Origin: Streptomyces camelliae
GTDB taxonomy: Bacteria; Actinomycetota; Actinomycetes; Streptomycetales; Streptomycetaceae
Reading direction: 5' to 3'
Assembly (NCBI RefSeq): GCF_027625935.1
Contig: NZ_CP115300.1
Span: 6,820,001 to 6,884,000 of the forward strand
DNA: 64,000 bases
Shown here: positions 16,697 through 25,703 of the stretch, in pieces
How positions within the stretch are numbered: the stretch's first letter is position 1
Layout of the letters: every line of letters begins with the position of its first letter
Translations under genes and position numbers: made by a program
The notes under the pieces: generated by a model
What the model was told of the DNA's origin: nothing
The model's input: the letters and a program-made list of their open reading frames with translations, nothing else
The model's database searches: none

Positions 16697-17392
16697 ATGA
16701 CGGTCGAAATGCGTGAGGGACACGAAGGCACCGGACCCGGAGCGATCACCCCGGACGGCTGCGCGGTCGAGCTGTACGAGCGGCTGCCGGTGGGCGACGA
16801 GCCGGACATCATCGCGGCGGCGGTACCGGCCGGGGCGCACATCCTGGAGCTCGGCAGCGGAGTGGGCCGCGTGACCCACCCCCTGATCGAGCGGGGCTTC
16901 ACGGTCACGGCGGTGGACGAGTCCGCCGACATGCTGACCCGGATCCGCGGGGCGCGCACGGTGTGCGCCCCCATCGAGGAACTGGACCTGGGCGGCGAGA
17001 AGTTCGACGTCGTGATGCTCGCGTCGTTCCTCGTCCACGCCGGCGACGAGGAGGTCCGCAGAGGCCTGCTGCGCACCTGCGCCCGGCATGTGGCGGAGGG
17101 CGGCTGCGTGCTCATCCAACGGGAGGGCGAGGACTATCACACGAACGTGCCCAGGGAGCGGGTCCACCCGAGCGGCTTGACGATCCGGATCGCCTCGGCG
17201 GAGCCCGTCGGCGAAGGGGTGAACTCGGTCCACGTCGAGTACGTGTTCCCGGACACGGTCTGGACCCAGACGTTCCTGGCCCGGCCCCTGACGAAGGAGC
17301 AGTTCGAGTCGGCACTGGAGGAGGCGGGACTGGAGGTGGACACGTATCTGACACCGGACAGGGTGTGGGTGCGGGCCGTACCCAAGGCATAG
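16697..17392 (+). CDS. class I SAM-dependent methyltransferase
   Basis: A 231-aa methyltransferase: motif I is ILELGSGVGRVTHPLIERG (about 51-69), followed by VTAVDESADML, FDVVMLASFLVHAGDEEVRR and GGCVLIQREGEDYHTNV. Substrate unknown. The upstream part of the open frame overlaps the preceding gene out of frame, so I use the ATG at 16697; it lacks a good ribosome binding site and the start could be the ATG at 16709. Confidence 0.82.
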   Translation: MTVEMREGHEGTGPGAITPDGCAVELYERLPVGDEPDIIAAAVPAGAHILELGSGVGRVTHPLIERGFTVTAVDESADMLTRIRGARTVCAPIEELDLGGEKFDVVMLASFLVHAGDEEVRRGLLRTCARHVAEGGCVLIQREGEDYHTNVPRERVHPSGLTIRIASAEPVGEGVNSVHVEYVFPDTVWTQTFLARPLTKEQFESALEEAGLEVDTYLTPDRVWVRAVPKA

Positions 17393-17457
17393 CGGGCGTC
17401 CACCGCTGCCTCACCGGGAGCGGTGCACCGTGCTCCGGCAGCCCGGCCGGGGACGGA

Positions 17458-18264
17458 TCAGCGCCCCCGGGAACGCCCGCCCGATCCACCGCGCCCGCCT
17501 GACGCACCGGCGTCACCCCGCCCACCGGATCCGCCCGGCCCGCCGGGGCCACCGCCACGGCTCGCGCGGCCACCCGCTCCGGCGGACGAGCCACGTCCGC
17601 CGGATCCGCCGGACTTGGTACGGCCGCCCTGCCCGCCCGTTCCACCAGCCCCACTGGATCCGCCCGGTCCACCCATCCCGGCGAAGCCTCCGGGGCCGGC
17701 GCCGAAGCCTCCGGGGCCGGTGAAGGGGCCCGGAGTGCCGAGGCTGCGGAGGCGTTCCATCTCGCGGCGGTCTCGCTTGGTGGGGCGGCCGGTGCCTCGG
17801 TCGCGCAGGCCGGCGGGGGCCACGGACTCGCGGGGCGGGGGCGGCGGGGAGTTGTCGATGTAGCACTGGACGGCCACGGGTGCGCCGACGCGCTTGCGGA
17901 TCAGGCGCTTGACGATCACGACGCGTTCCCGGCCCTCGTGCCGCAGGCGTACCTCGTCGCCGACGCGCACGGCGTAGGCGGGCTTCACCCGCTCACCGTT
18001 CACATGCACATGGCCGCCCCGGCAGGCGGTGGCGCCCAGGGAACGCGTCTTGATCAGACGTACGGCCCAGATCCAGCTGTCGATCCGGACCGTTTCCCCG
18101 GTCGCCGGCCCCGCGGCCTCGGCGGCGGCCACCGCGGCGGCGATCTTGGGATCGAGGGGCCGGCCGCCTGACGTACCGGAGTCGTCGGGGTGCTGGGCGG
18201 GGCTCACGCCGTCCGGTCCGCCGGTTCCACGGTTCAGGTTGTCGTCCGCATCCTCGGAAGCCAT
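17458..18264 (-). CDS. S4-domain RNA-binding protein with Gly-rich tail
   Basis: A 268-aa protein. The middle (about 55-130) is an S4 domain of the Hsp15/RlpA-like type: RIDSWIWAVRLIKTRSLGAT, ACRGGHVHVNGERVKPAY, VRVGDEVRLRHEGRERVV. Bacterial Hsp15 binds stalled 50S subunits carrying peptidyl-tRNA, so a ribosome rescue or rRNA role is likely. The C-terminal 80 residues are almost only Gly, Ser, Arg and Ala with RGG-like pieces; such tails often bind RNA without fixed structure. The tail is encoded by repetitive GGN codons and may vary in length between strains. Confidence 0.88.
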   Translation of the reverse strand: MASEDADDNLNRGTGGPDGVSPAQHPDDSGTSGGRPLDPKIAAAVAAAEAAGPATGETVRIDSWIWAVRLIKTRSLGATACRGGHVHVNGERVKPAYAVRVGDEVRLRHEGRERVVIVKRLIRKRVGAPVAVQCYIDNSPPPPPRESVAPAGLRDRGTGRPTKRDRREMERLRSLGTPGPFTGPGGFGAGPGGFAGMGGPGGSSGAGGTGGQGGRTKSGGSGGRGSSAGAGGRASRGGGPGGPGGSGGRGDAGASGGRGGSGGRSRGR

Positions 18265-18434
18265 GAACCGACCTTAACGCCCCGGGCCGGTTGCGCCGGA
18301 CGCGTTTTCCAGGGGGCGGGGAAGCGGTGCGGGGCTGTCCGTGCAGATCAGGGGCCTCATGGGGTGTGGGGCCGCTTTCACCCGGGCTGCGTCGGGGAGG
18401 GAGGGGCAGGAGTCGGGGGGCATACCGTGGCCTT

Positions 18435-19127
18435 ATGGACGTCAGCTGCGCTCTCGCCCGGCTCGACCGGCGCGTCACGGAGTGCCGGGCCTGTCCCCGG
18501 CTGGTGGAGTGGCGTGAGGAGGTGGCCCGGACCAAGCGGGCCGCGTTCGCCGACTGGACGTACTGGGGGCGGCCGGTGCCCGGCTTCGGCCCGGCCGACG
18601 CCCGGCTGCTGATCATCGGGCTGGCCCCCGCCGCGCACGGAGGCAATCGCACCGGCCGGATGTTCACCGGCGACCGCTCCGGAGACGTGCTCTACCAGGC
18701 GCTGTACGACGTGGGGCTCGCCTCGCAGCCGACCTCCGTCAGCGCCGGCGACGGACTGGAGCTCTACGGTGTCCGTGTCACCGCGCCCGTGCACTGCGCG
18801 CCGCCCGCCAACAAGCCGACCACCGGCGAGCGCGACACCTGCCGCCCCTGGCTGGTCCAGGAGCTGAAGCTGCTGCGCCCGACGCTGAAGGCTGCCGTCG
18901 TCCTCGGCGCCTTCGGCTGGCAGGCCGCGCTGCCGGCGTTCGCCGAGGCGGGCTGGAGAGTGCCCCGGCCCCGCCCGGTCTTCGCTCACGGCACCCGGGT
19001 CGCGCTCGACGACCTCGACCTCTTCGGCTGCTTCCACGTCAGCCAGCGCAACACCTTCACGGGCAGGCTCACCGCCGAGATGCTGCGCGAGGTGCTGAGC
19101 ACGGCGGCGAAGACGGCCGGCCTGTGA
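18435..19127 (+). CDS. type-5 uracil-DNA glycosylase (UdgB)
   Basis: A 230-aa iron-sulfur uracil-DNA glycosylase that removes uracil and related deaminated bases from DNA. The block LAPAAHGGNRTGRMFTGDRS is diagnostic of family 5, and HVSQRNTFTGRLT is its C-terminal active-site motif. Four cysteines in the expected spacing (Cys17, Cys20, then VHCAPPANK and DTCRPW) probably hold a [4Fe-4S] cluster. Family 5 lacks the catalytic Asp of family 1, consistent with the Ala in LAPAAHGG. The start is ATG 18435. Confidence 0.92.
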   Translation: MDVSCALARLDRRVTECRACPRLVEWREEVARTKRAAFADWTYWGRPVPGFGPADARLLIIGLAPAAHGGNRTGRMFTGDRSGDVLYQALYDVGLASQPTSVSAGDGLELYGVRVTAPVHCAPPANKPTTGERDTCRPWLVQELKLLRPTLKAAVVLGAFGWQAALPAFAEAGWRVPRPRPVFAHGTRVALDDLDLFGCFHVSQRNTFTGRLTAEMLREVLSTAAKTAGL

Positions 19128-19150
19128 TGGCCGACCTCAGCCGCCGACCT

Positions 19151-19248
19151 TGAGCCGCCCCCTACGACAGCCGTCTGCTCGGCCGCCCCGTACGACCGCC
19201 GTCCCCTGAGCCGTCCTGTACGACCGTCGTCCCCTGAGCCGCCGACAG
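19151..19248. repeat. degenerate 28-bp tandem repeat in a 375-bp gap
   Basis: Three copies of a unit like TGAGCCGTCCTGTACGACCG + TCGTCCCC lie at 19151-19178, 19179-19206 and 19207-19234, with a partial fourth. The rest of the gap 19128-19502 is C-rich, with short repeats of CCCCAGTCCCCG type and GGCCGGCCCCGCCAC; I see no gene in it. Confidence 0.65.
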
Positions 19249-19502
19249 CGACCGGGCCACCCTCGGCCGGCCCCACTGGCCCCTGCACCCTCGGTCCCGT
19301 CGGCTGGCCATCCTTGCCCCAGTCCCCGCCGCCCCAACGCCCGTCGCCTCAGCCGCTGTCGGCCCCGCCACCCGCGCCCCAGTCCCCGTCGACTCCGTCC
19401 CTGCCGGCCCCAGCCCCCTCGCTCGGCCCCGTCACGCCTCGGCAGTCCCCGCCTGCTCAGGCCACGGCCGGCCCTGCCACGGCCGGCCCCGCCACCGTCG
19501 GT

Positions 19503-20180
19503 TCAGTCCCTGCCGGATTGGTCTCCCTCTGCCGGATCCATGCCGAACAGATGCCGCACCGTCGACCGATAGTTGGCGCGGACGTGGTCGAGGGCGTGGG
19601 TGCGGGCTCGGGCCGGGTCGCCGGAGGCGATCGCTTCGTACAACTCGCGGTGTTCGGTGAGGAGTTGGGGCCACTCCTCGTTGCGCCGGGTGAGCCAGCG
19701 CAGGCGGCCGTCGACCGGCTCCATGACCGAGATCAGCAGGCTGTTGCCGGCCAGGGCGCGGATGCGGTCGTGGAAGCGGGTGTTGATGTCCGTGATCGCC
19801 TCGGCATCGCCCTCCTTCGTCGCCCGCGCCGCCTGCTCCAGCAGCTCCCGCAGCTCCGCGAGGGCCTCCGGAGTCACTCGGGTCGCCGCCAGCCCCGCCG
19901 CGTAGACCTCCAACGCCTCGCGCAGTTCGAAGAGTTCCCGGACGTCGGTCGGCGTCAGCCGGCGTACGACCGTGCGGCGGGCGGACTCGAAGAGGACGAA
20001 GCCCTCGGCGACGAGCGCGCGGATCGCCTCCCGCACCGGCACCCGCGAAACGCCGAACCGCTCGGCCAGCTCCCGTTCGACGAGCCGGTCACCGGGGGCC
20101 AGGCGCCCGGCGATGATGTCCTCCCGCAGGCTCGCCAGGACCCGTTCGCGCACCGCGCCCAGGGGTTCGATCTTCGTCAT
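19503..20180 (-). CDS. GntR/FadR (FCD) family transcriptional regulator
   Basis: A 225-aa repressor. The N-terminal winged helix has RLAPGDRLVERELAERFGVS and RVPVREAIRALVAEGFV; the C-terminal FCD ligand domain (about 85-210) shows the metal-site pattern (D..FH in DINTRFHDRIRAL, then EHRELYEAI and HALDHVRANY). Divergent from the NCS1 permease, with a perfect palindrome of FadR-type spacing between them. It therefore likely represses the permease-racemase operon until a purine- or hydantoin-related ligand is present; the ligand is inference. Confidence 0.92.
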   Translation of the reverse strand: MTKIEPLGAVRERVLASLREDIIAGRLAPGDRLVERELAERFGVSRVPVREAIRALVAEGFVLFESARRTVVRRLTPTDVRELFELREALEVYAAGLAATRVTPEALAELRELLEQAARATKEGDAEAITDINTRFHDRIRALAGNSLLISVMEPVDGRLRWLTRRNEEWPQLLTEHRELYEAIASGDPARARTHALDHVRANYRSTVRHLFGMDPAEGDQSGRD

Positions 20181-20270
20181 GGGCCCATCTTCGCCGAAGC
20201 GAGGGGTCTTTTACCGGGCTGTAACGGCAACGACATCGGTGCGAATGCTTGACGAAGGCACCATGTCGGC

Positions 20271-20288
20271 AGTTTGGTATACCAAACT
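20271..20288. promoter_or_regulatory. operator palindrome for the GntR regulator
   Basis: AGTTTGGTATACCAAACT is a perfect 18-bp palindrome that contains TGGT-N2-ACCA, the core spacing of FadR-subfamily operators. It lies 38 bp before the permease GTG and 91 bp before the regulator start. A -35-like TTGACG stands at 20249-20254, so bound repressor would cover the -10/+1 region. Confidence 0.85.
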
Positions 20289-20325
20289 CGCCGCCGTCCT
20301 CCGTCCCCTCGCTCATGGAGGCCCC

Positions 20326-21786
20326 GTGTCCCTCGCTGATCGCGCCGAAGCCACCGGCGCCACCGCGTTCGTCCCCGACCCCCGCCTCGTCAACGAGGAC
20401 CTCGCCCCCGCCGCGCAGCGGAACTGGAAGGTCTTCGACCTGTTCGCCATGTGGATGTCCGACGTCCACAACCTCGGCAACTACACCTTCGCCGCCGGTC
20501 TGCTGGTCCTCGGCATGAACGTCTGGCAGGTCTTCACGGCCCTGCTGGCCGGTTTCGTGCTCATCTACGTCGGCATGAACCGGATGGGGAAGATCGGCCA
20601 GCGCCACGGTGTGCCGTTCCCTGTGGTCAGCCGCATCAGCTTCGGCGTCTGGGGCGCCAACATCCCGGCGCTGATCCGGGCCGTGATCGCCATCATGTGG
20701 TACGGCATCCAGACCTATCTGGCCTCCGTCGCCGTCAACGTGATGCTGCTGGCCGCCTGGCCGGGCCTCGTCTCCCTCACCCACCACTCCTTCCTCGGCC
20801 TGGACGCGCTCGGCTGGATCTCCTTCCTCTCCCTCTGGCTGATCCAGGCGCTGATCATCACGCAGGGCATGGAATCCGTACGGAAGTTCCAGGACTTCTG
20901 CGGTCCCGCGATCTGGCTGGTGATGATCGCGCTGGCGGTCTGGGTCCTGGCCAAGGCCCACTGGAGCATCTCGCTCACCTCCACCCCGCACCCGGTGTCC
21001 ACCGGCGAGCAGTGGCGTCAGTGGTTCGGCGCGATCGGCCTCATCCTGGCCACCTACGGCACGCTGATGCTCAACTTCTGCGACTTCTCCCGCTTCACAC
21101 CCGACTACAAGACCGTCCGGCGCGGCAACTTCTGGGGCCTGCCCATCAACTCAACCGCCTTCGTCGTCGTCTCGGTGATCGTCACGGCGGGCTCACTGAA
21201 GGCGTTCGGGCAGGCCATCACCGACCCGGCGGAACTGGTCGCCAAGGTGGGCAACACCTGGGTGCTCGTCGTGGCCGCGTTCACCTTCGCGGTGGCGACC
21301 ATGGGCGTGAACATCGTCGCCAACTTCGTCTCACCGGCGTACGACCTCGCCAACGTCTGGCCGCAGAAGATCACCTTCAAGATCGGCGGCATGATCAGCA
21401 CGGTGGCCGCCCTGCTCGTCACCCCCTGGAACCTCTTCTCGAACCCGACCGTCGTCAACTACTTCCTCGGCGGCCTCGGCGCCTTCCTCGGCCCGCTGTT
21501 CGGCGTGATCATGATCGACTACTACTGGGTCAAGCGCGGCAAGGTCGACGTCGACGCGCTGTTCGACGCCCGGCCGGGCAGCCCCTACCACTACCGCAAG
21601 GGCGTCAACCCCAAGGCGCTGTGGGCGTTCCTGCCCTCCGCCGCGGTCGCCGCCGTGCTGGCGCTGGTGAAGAGCTTCAGCGATGTGGCGCCGTACTCCT
21701 GGTTCATCGGCACCGCACTCGCCGCCGCCCTGTACGCGGCGCTGTGCCGGCGGCAGCGCACGGATCTCACGGCGCAGGAGGCCTGA
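20326..21786 (+). CDS. NCS1-family nucleobase/hydantoin:cation symporter
   Basis: A 486-aa, about 12-helix importer of purines, pyrimidines, allantoin or hydantoins. The N-terminal NEDLAPAAQRNWKVFDLFAM and the first helices with WMSDVHNLGNYTFAAGLL match NCS1 (Mhp1/PucI-like), as do SFGVWGANIPALIRAVIAIM and DFSRFTPDYKTVRRGNFWGL. GTG at 20326 follows GGAGG closely and gives the normal short N-terminus; the longer frame runs through the promoter. The racemase gene begins 5 bp after its stop, so substrate is probably allantoin or another hydantoin. Confidence 0.92.
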   Translation: MSLADRAEATGATAFVPDPRLVNEDLAPAAQRNWKVFDLFAMWMSDVHNLGNYTFAAGLLVLGMNVWQVFTALLAGFVLIYVGMNRMGKIGQRHGVPFPVVSRISFGVWGANIPALIRAVIAIMWYGIQTYLASVAVNVMLLAAWPGLVSLTHHSFLGLDALGWISFLSLWLIQALIITQGMESVRKFQDFCGPAIWLVMIALAVWVLAKAHWSISLTSTPHPVSTGEQWRQWFGAIGLILATYGTLMLNFCDFSRFTPDYKTVRRGNFWGLPINSTAFVVVSVIVTAGSLKAFGQAITDPAELVAKVGNTWVLVVAAFTFAVATMGVNIVANFVSPAYDLANVWPQKITFKIGGMISTVAALLVTPWNLFSNPTVVNYFLGGLGAFLGPLFGVIMIDYYWVKRGKVDVDALFDARPGSPYHYRKGVNPKALWAFLPSAAVAAVLALVKSFSDVAPYSWFIGTALAAALYAALCRRQRTDLTAQEA

Positions 21787-21791
21787 CGGAC

Positions 21792-22508
21792 GTGCGGATC
21801 ATCGTCACCAACTGCAACACCACGCGGGAGATGACCGACGAGATCGTGCGAGGTGCCCAGGCCACCGCGAGCCCGGGCACCACCGTGACCGGTCTGACCC
21901 CCGCCTGGGGCCCGGCCTCGGCCGAGGGATGGCTCGACAGCTATCTCTCGGCCGCGGCCGTCCTCGACACCCTGCGCACCTACGACGGGCCGCCGTACGA
22001 CGCCGTCGTCCTGGCCGGATTCGGTGAGCACGGCCGGGAAGGCGTACGAGAACTGGTGGACGTCCCGGTCGTGGACATCACCGAGGCCGCCGCCCACCTC
22101 GCCTGCCTCCTCGGCCGCCGCTACGGCGTCGTCACCACCCTCGACCGCTCGCGCGGCCAGATCGAGGACAGCCTGGAGACGGCCGGCGTGGCCCGCAACT
22201 GCGCCGCCGTCGTCGGCACCGGCCTCGGCGTCCTCGACCTGGCCGACGACCCCGGGCGTACGGAGTCCGCGTTCCTGTCGGCGGCCGAGCGGGCCCGCGA
22301 CGCCGGCGCCGAGGTGCTGGTCCTGGGCTGCGCCGGGATGACGGGCCTGCAGCGCACGGTGGGCGAGAAGCTCGGTCTGCCGGTGGTCGACGGCGTCGCG
22401 GCGGCGGTCCGGCTCGCGGAGTCCCTGGTGGCCCTGGGCCTGAGGACGAGCCGGGCGGGCAGCTACGGCAAACCCTTGCCGAAGGAGAGGAGGTGGGGGC
22501 GGCCGTAG
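21792..22508 (+). CDS. Asp/Glu/hydantoin racemase family protein
   Basis: A 238-aa member of the cysteine-dependent racemase superfamily, starting VRIIVTNCNTTREMTDEI as in hydantoin/allantoin racemases. GTG start with AGGAGG 10 nt upstream. The second catalytic Cys is present in VLVLGCAGMTGL (Cys180). The first, normally in a CFGDPG-type motif, is replaced: the sequence reads VVLAGFGEHG, with Gly76. Loss of one of the two acid-base cysteines should prevent normal two-base racemisation, so the protein may do a related one-base reaction or have another role. Translationally close to the permease. Confidence 0.85.
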   Translation: MRIIVTNCNTTREMTDEIVRGAQATASPGTTVTGLTPAWGPASAEGWLDSYLSAAAVLDTLRTYDGPPYDAVVLAGFGEHGREGVRELVDVPVVDITEAAAHLACLLGRRYGVVTTLDRSRGQIEDSLETAGVARNCAAVVGTGLGVLDLADDPGRTESAFLSAAERARDAGAEVLVLGCAGMTGLQRTVGEKLGLPVVDGVAAAVRLAESLVALGLRTSRAGSYGKPLPKERRWGRP

Positions 22509-22527
22509 AAGTGAGCCGGGCGTCGGG

Positions 22528-22986
22528 TCAGGCCTGGGGCCGCCAGACGTACCGCACATCCGGTTCCCGTTCCTCGTTACCACTCCCGTCGGTGAACTCG
22601 ACGGCCGTGAATCCGTGCCGCTCGTAGAACCGGTGGGCGGGCTTGTTGACCTGGAAGGTCCACAGGGTCAGCCCGCCCGGAGCGCGCTCCTTGGCCAGCG
22701 CGACGAACCGGTCGCCGATCCCGCGCCCCCGCCAGTCCGGGTCCAGGTACAGCTGGGACAACTCCCCTTCGCGCAGCACCATCACGCCGACGATCCCGGC
22801 ATCGGCCGCCTCCGCCACCCAGGTCTCCCGCAACGGCACGACGACGTCCCGGAAGTGATTCCGTACGTCGTCGTCGGAGCGCGGCCGGACGACGGTGGGC
22901 AGCGCGGCACGGAACGACCGCAGCCACACATCGGCGGCGGCCCCGGCGTCCGCCGCCCCCGCCCGCCGGAGAACGACGTCACTCAT
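22528..22986 (-). CDS. GNAT family N-acetyltransferase
   Basis: A 152-aa acetyltransferase. The acetyl-CoA motif A is LYLDPDWRGRGIGDRFVALA (R/Q-x-x-G-x-G/A), followed by LWTFQVNKPAHRFYERHGF, the usual GNAT C-terminal strand-helix. Substrate unknown. Its ATG overlaps the stop of the RidA gene by 4 bp, so the two are co-translated. Confidence 0.92.
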   Translation of the reverse strand: MSDVVLRRAGAADAGAAADVWLRSFRAALPTVVRPRSDDDVRNHFRDVVVPLRETWVAEAADAGIVGVMVLREGELSQLYLDPDWRGRGIGDRFVALAKERAPGGLTLWTFQVNKPAHRFYERHGFTAVEFTDGSGNEEREPDVRYVWRPQA

Positions 22987-23399
22987 TCCCGCCCCGCCCC
23001 CTCCAGCACCACCGCCGTGGCCGTGATCTCCACCAGCTGCCCGGGGTACCCGAGGCAGGCGACGCCGATCAGCGTGGACGAGTGCGGCCCCGCGCTCAGG
23101 CCCGAGGCCTCGACCACGTCCCACACCGCCGACAGCACGGCGGGCTCCGCGCTCACCACGTACACATCGGTCACGACCACATGCGCCAAGTCGCTCCCCA
23201 CGGCGTCCAGTTGCTCCCGCAGATTGGCGATCACCTGCTCGGCCTGCCGCACGGCGTCCCCCGGTCCCACCAGCTCCCCCCGAGCGTCGAGCGGCACGGA
23301 CCCGGCGAGAAAGGCAAGCCTGGTGCCGGCCTCCACCACCGAGGCGTGCGCGTAGGTGGGCGGCGGGAAGAGGCTGGGCACGGTCACTCGGCGGATCAT
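22983..23399 (-). CDS. RidA family protein
   Basis: A 138-aa member of the RidA/YjgF/UK114 family; classical members hydrolyse reactive enamines and imines from PLP enzymes. Seen: LAFLAGSVPLDARGELVGPG, QAEQVIANLREQLDAVGSDL, and the end VACLGYPGQLVEITATAVV. The canonical RidA arginine in the C-terminal GxxxxRxxV-type block is not evident (the place reads STLIGVACLGYPG), so it may belong to a Rid subgroup without that activity. Confidence 0.87.
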   Translation of the reverse strand: MIRRVTVPSLFPPPTYAHASVVEAGTRLAFLAGSVPLDARGELVGPGDAVRQAEQVIANLREQLDAVGSDLAHVVVTDVYVVSAEPAVLSAVWDVVEASGLSAGPHSSTLIGVACLGYPGQLVEITATAVVLEGAGRE

Positions 23400-23435
23400 G
23401 ACGGCTCCTCGGGCAGTGGCTCGACAACCTCCCGA

Positions 23436-25703
23436 TCATCCGCGCCCGGCAGCGCCGACGCATCCCGATTTCTCGGCCTGGAGAAGCGGGCCGAGGAAGC
23501 GGCTGGGTTCGCCGTGCCAGAAGATGGCGAGCGCGTCCCGGGAGCGCGTGGCGGCGACGAACAGAAGCGACCGTGCGCGCTGGATCTCCCGTCGATGGCG
23601 CAATGCGTCGGAGCGTTCCATCTGGATGACGGCCTCGCGGGGGACAAGACCTTCGCTCACACCGGCGATGATCATGCGCTGATACTCAAGCCCCTTGAAC
23701 CGGAACATCGTTCCGATGTGTACTCCTTCGTCTCCGCGTGGGCCGTCCGGGCCGATCTCGACGGCCCTGATCCCGGCACGGGCCAGGGTGACCGCAACCT
23801 CCTGCGCCATTGCGTTGGTCGGCACACAGATCGCGATCTGCTCCAGCGGGATGTCGGACCATTCCGCGAGCAGTTCCGCCACCGCCGCACGCTCCGAGTC
23901 CCAGTCCGGACTCGGGTGCAAGGTGGGTCGGCCGCCGCTGAGGACGGACCGGTATCCGCCGAGTGATTCCTGGTCGCCGTCGAGGTCGTCGAACGACTCG
24001 CCTTCCAGCACCCCGAGAGCGGATCCCAGAATCTGCCGGGTGGTGCGGTAGCTGAGGGTGAGCTTGGCGGACCGGCCTCGGATGTTGACGCCGAGGCTGC
24101 CCAAGGTCACCTGGTTGTTGTAGATCCGCTGGTGGGTGTCGCCGACGAGGAAGATGTCGTTGCGGTCCCGCGCGACCATGGCGCGCAGCATCTTCCAGTG
24201 TCCTGGCCGCAGGTCCTGTGCCTCGTCCACCACGATGTGCCGGTAGCGGTACCGCAGCCATCCGGCGGAGCCGTCCTGGAGATGTACGTTGTCGCGACCG
24301 CCGGCCTGTTCTCGCTGCTTCTCGACTCGCAGGATCCGCAGCTCCCGTTCCATCTCCAGACGTGCGGCGCGCTCGGCCACCTGTGCCCACGTCTGACGGC
24401 CCAGCCGGTCCAGGCGCTGGGTGAACTTCTCCGCCAGCTGCCAGATCTCGGCCCGCTCGGCTCGGGTGATGTTACGGCCCCGGCCTGCGCGCCGGGCCCG
24501 GAAGTACTCGGTGCGAGAGGCCACTGCCTGACCGAGGATGACCTGAGTCCACTCGTCGTGCAGAAACTCCGCGTCCCAGGCCGACTCACCCAGCTCGTCG
24601 AGCATGGCACGCCACTCGCGCAGCACCTGGTTGTCGTCGACCGTCTGTTTGGCGTTGCCGGGCTCGGCCTCTCGCACCACGCGCAACGCCAGCTGGTCGA
24701 CATGGCTGATCTCCACGCGGTCGAGCAACTCCTCGCCGCCCAGCTCCATGAGGCGGGCCCGGAGATCCGCCGCGAGATTCTTGTTGTACGTCGTCAGGAG
24801 AACCGGCTTGGTACGGCCCGGGGGAAGCTGCTGGACCAGATGCCTGACCCGGTGCAGGGCGACGATGGTCTTTCCGGTGCCGGGACCGCCTCCCACCCGG
24901 GCGGGACCGGAGTAGTCCCGCTCCACCAGCTTGGCCTGCGTCGGGTGCAGGAAGACTTTCCAACGGCCGAAGTCCTTGCCTTCCAGGGCCTCACGGAGAG
25001 CCTCGTCCGTCGTCGTGACCATGGTCGCCGGACGTTCGGCGGCAGCCTGGAAGTCTTCCGTGTCCACCGGCTCCGGCGCGGCGACGGGGGCCGTCACCTG
25101 TTCCAGAACCTCGTCGTAGCTCTTGCCGTCGAACAGCGAGAGCAGGATCTCGCCGGTCAGCTGGGGCGCGTACTCGACGAGCCCGAGGAGCTGTTCCTCC
25201 GTGGTGAGGGTCCGGACCACCGGAACGAGGGGCTCGGCGACACCCAGGCCGATGAGCTGCTGGTCGGTGAAGAGCGCGAACAGCGGCGGGGCCTGCGCCG
25301 GCTCCGGCGGTGCCGCGGCCGCCGCCGGTGCGGGCGCACTTCTGCGCAGCACGCTCTCCTCGACCACTTGGAGGTCGACGTACTCGATGGCACCGGTGAC
25401 CTGGTTGATGCCGTACGAGAGCCGGTCGAGGTTCTCGTAGACCTCCTTGCGGTGCTTGACCGAGACGATCAGCCAGTCGTCGTCGGAGAGGCGCAGCAGC
25501 AGCGCGCGGTACTCGTCATTGACCCGGGCCGACCACAGCCTGCTGTCCCCGCGGAGCTGTTTGAGCGCCAGACCCGTGGCTCGGGGGTTCGCCTTGAATT
25601 TGTGCTGGAAGTCGTAGAGAGCGCCCTTGACCGCACGAGGGAGTCTGAGGATCTCCTTGTCGGCCTTGTCGAGCAGACGAAGAGTCACACGCGCGGTGTT
25701 CAT
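23436..25703 (-). CDS. RelE/ParE-like domain fused to UvrD/Rep-type helicase
   Basis: A 755-aa superfamily-1 helicase. Residues about 1-110 look like a RelE/ParE toxin fold (KGALYDFQHKFKANPRATGL, LRGDSRLWSARVNDEYRALL, LIVSVKHRKEVYENL). A linker rich in Ala/Pro follows (120-140). The helicase core has Walker A GGPGTGKTIVALHRV (272-286), motif II VVDEAQDLRPGHW (about 490) with the UvrD-type DEAQD, FLVGDTHQRIY and TLSYRTTRQI, and ends in the SF1 motif FVAATRSRDAL. It overlaps the upstream 2300-aa helicase gene by 4 bp (ATGA), so both proteins should act together. A toxin-like domain on a helicase suggests RNA or ribosome sensing, but it may be only a binding module. Confidence 0.85.
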   Translation of the reverse strand: MNTARVTLRLLDKADKEILRLPRAVKGALYDFQHKFKANPRATGLALKQLRGDSRLWSARVNDEYRALLLRLSDDDWLIVSVKHRKEVYENLDRLSYGINQVTGAIEYVDLQVVEESVLRRSAPAPAAAAAPPEPAQAPPLFALFTDQQLIGLGVAEPLVPVVRTLTTEEQLLGLVEYAPQLTGEILLSLFDGKSYDEVLEQVTAPVAAPEPVDTEDFQAAAERPATMVTTTDEALREALEGKDFGRWKVFLHPTQAKLVERDYSGPARVGGGPGTGKTIVALHRVRHLVQQLPPGRTKPVLLTTYNKNLAADLRARLMELGGEELLDRVEISHVDQLALRVVREAEPGNAKQTVDDNQVLREWRAMLDELGESAWDAEFLHDEWTQVILGQAVASRTEYFRARRAGRGRNITRAERAEIWQLAEKFTQRLDRLGRQTWAQVAERAARLEMERELRILRVEKQREQAGGRDNVHLQDGSAGWLRYRYRHIVVDEAQDLRPGHWKMLRAMVARDRNDIFLVGDTHQRIYNNQVTLGSLGVNIRGRSAKLTLSYRTTRQILGSALGVLEGESFDDLDGDQESLGGYRSVLSGGRPTLHPSPDWDSERAAVAELLAEWSDIPLEQIAICVPTNAMAQEVAVTLARAGIRAVEIGPDGPRGDEGVHIGTMFRFKGLEYQRMIIAGVSEGLVPREAVIQMERSDALRHRREIQRARSLLFVAATRSRDALAIFWHGEPSRFLGPLLQAEKSGCVGAAGRG

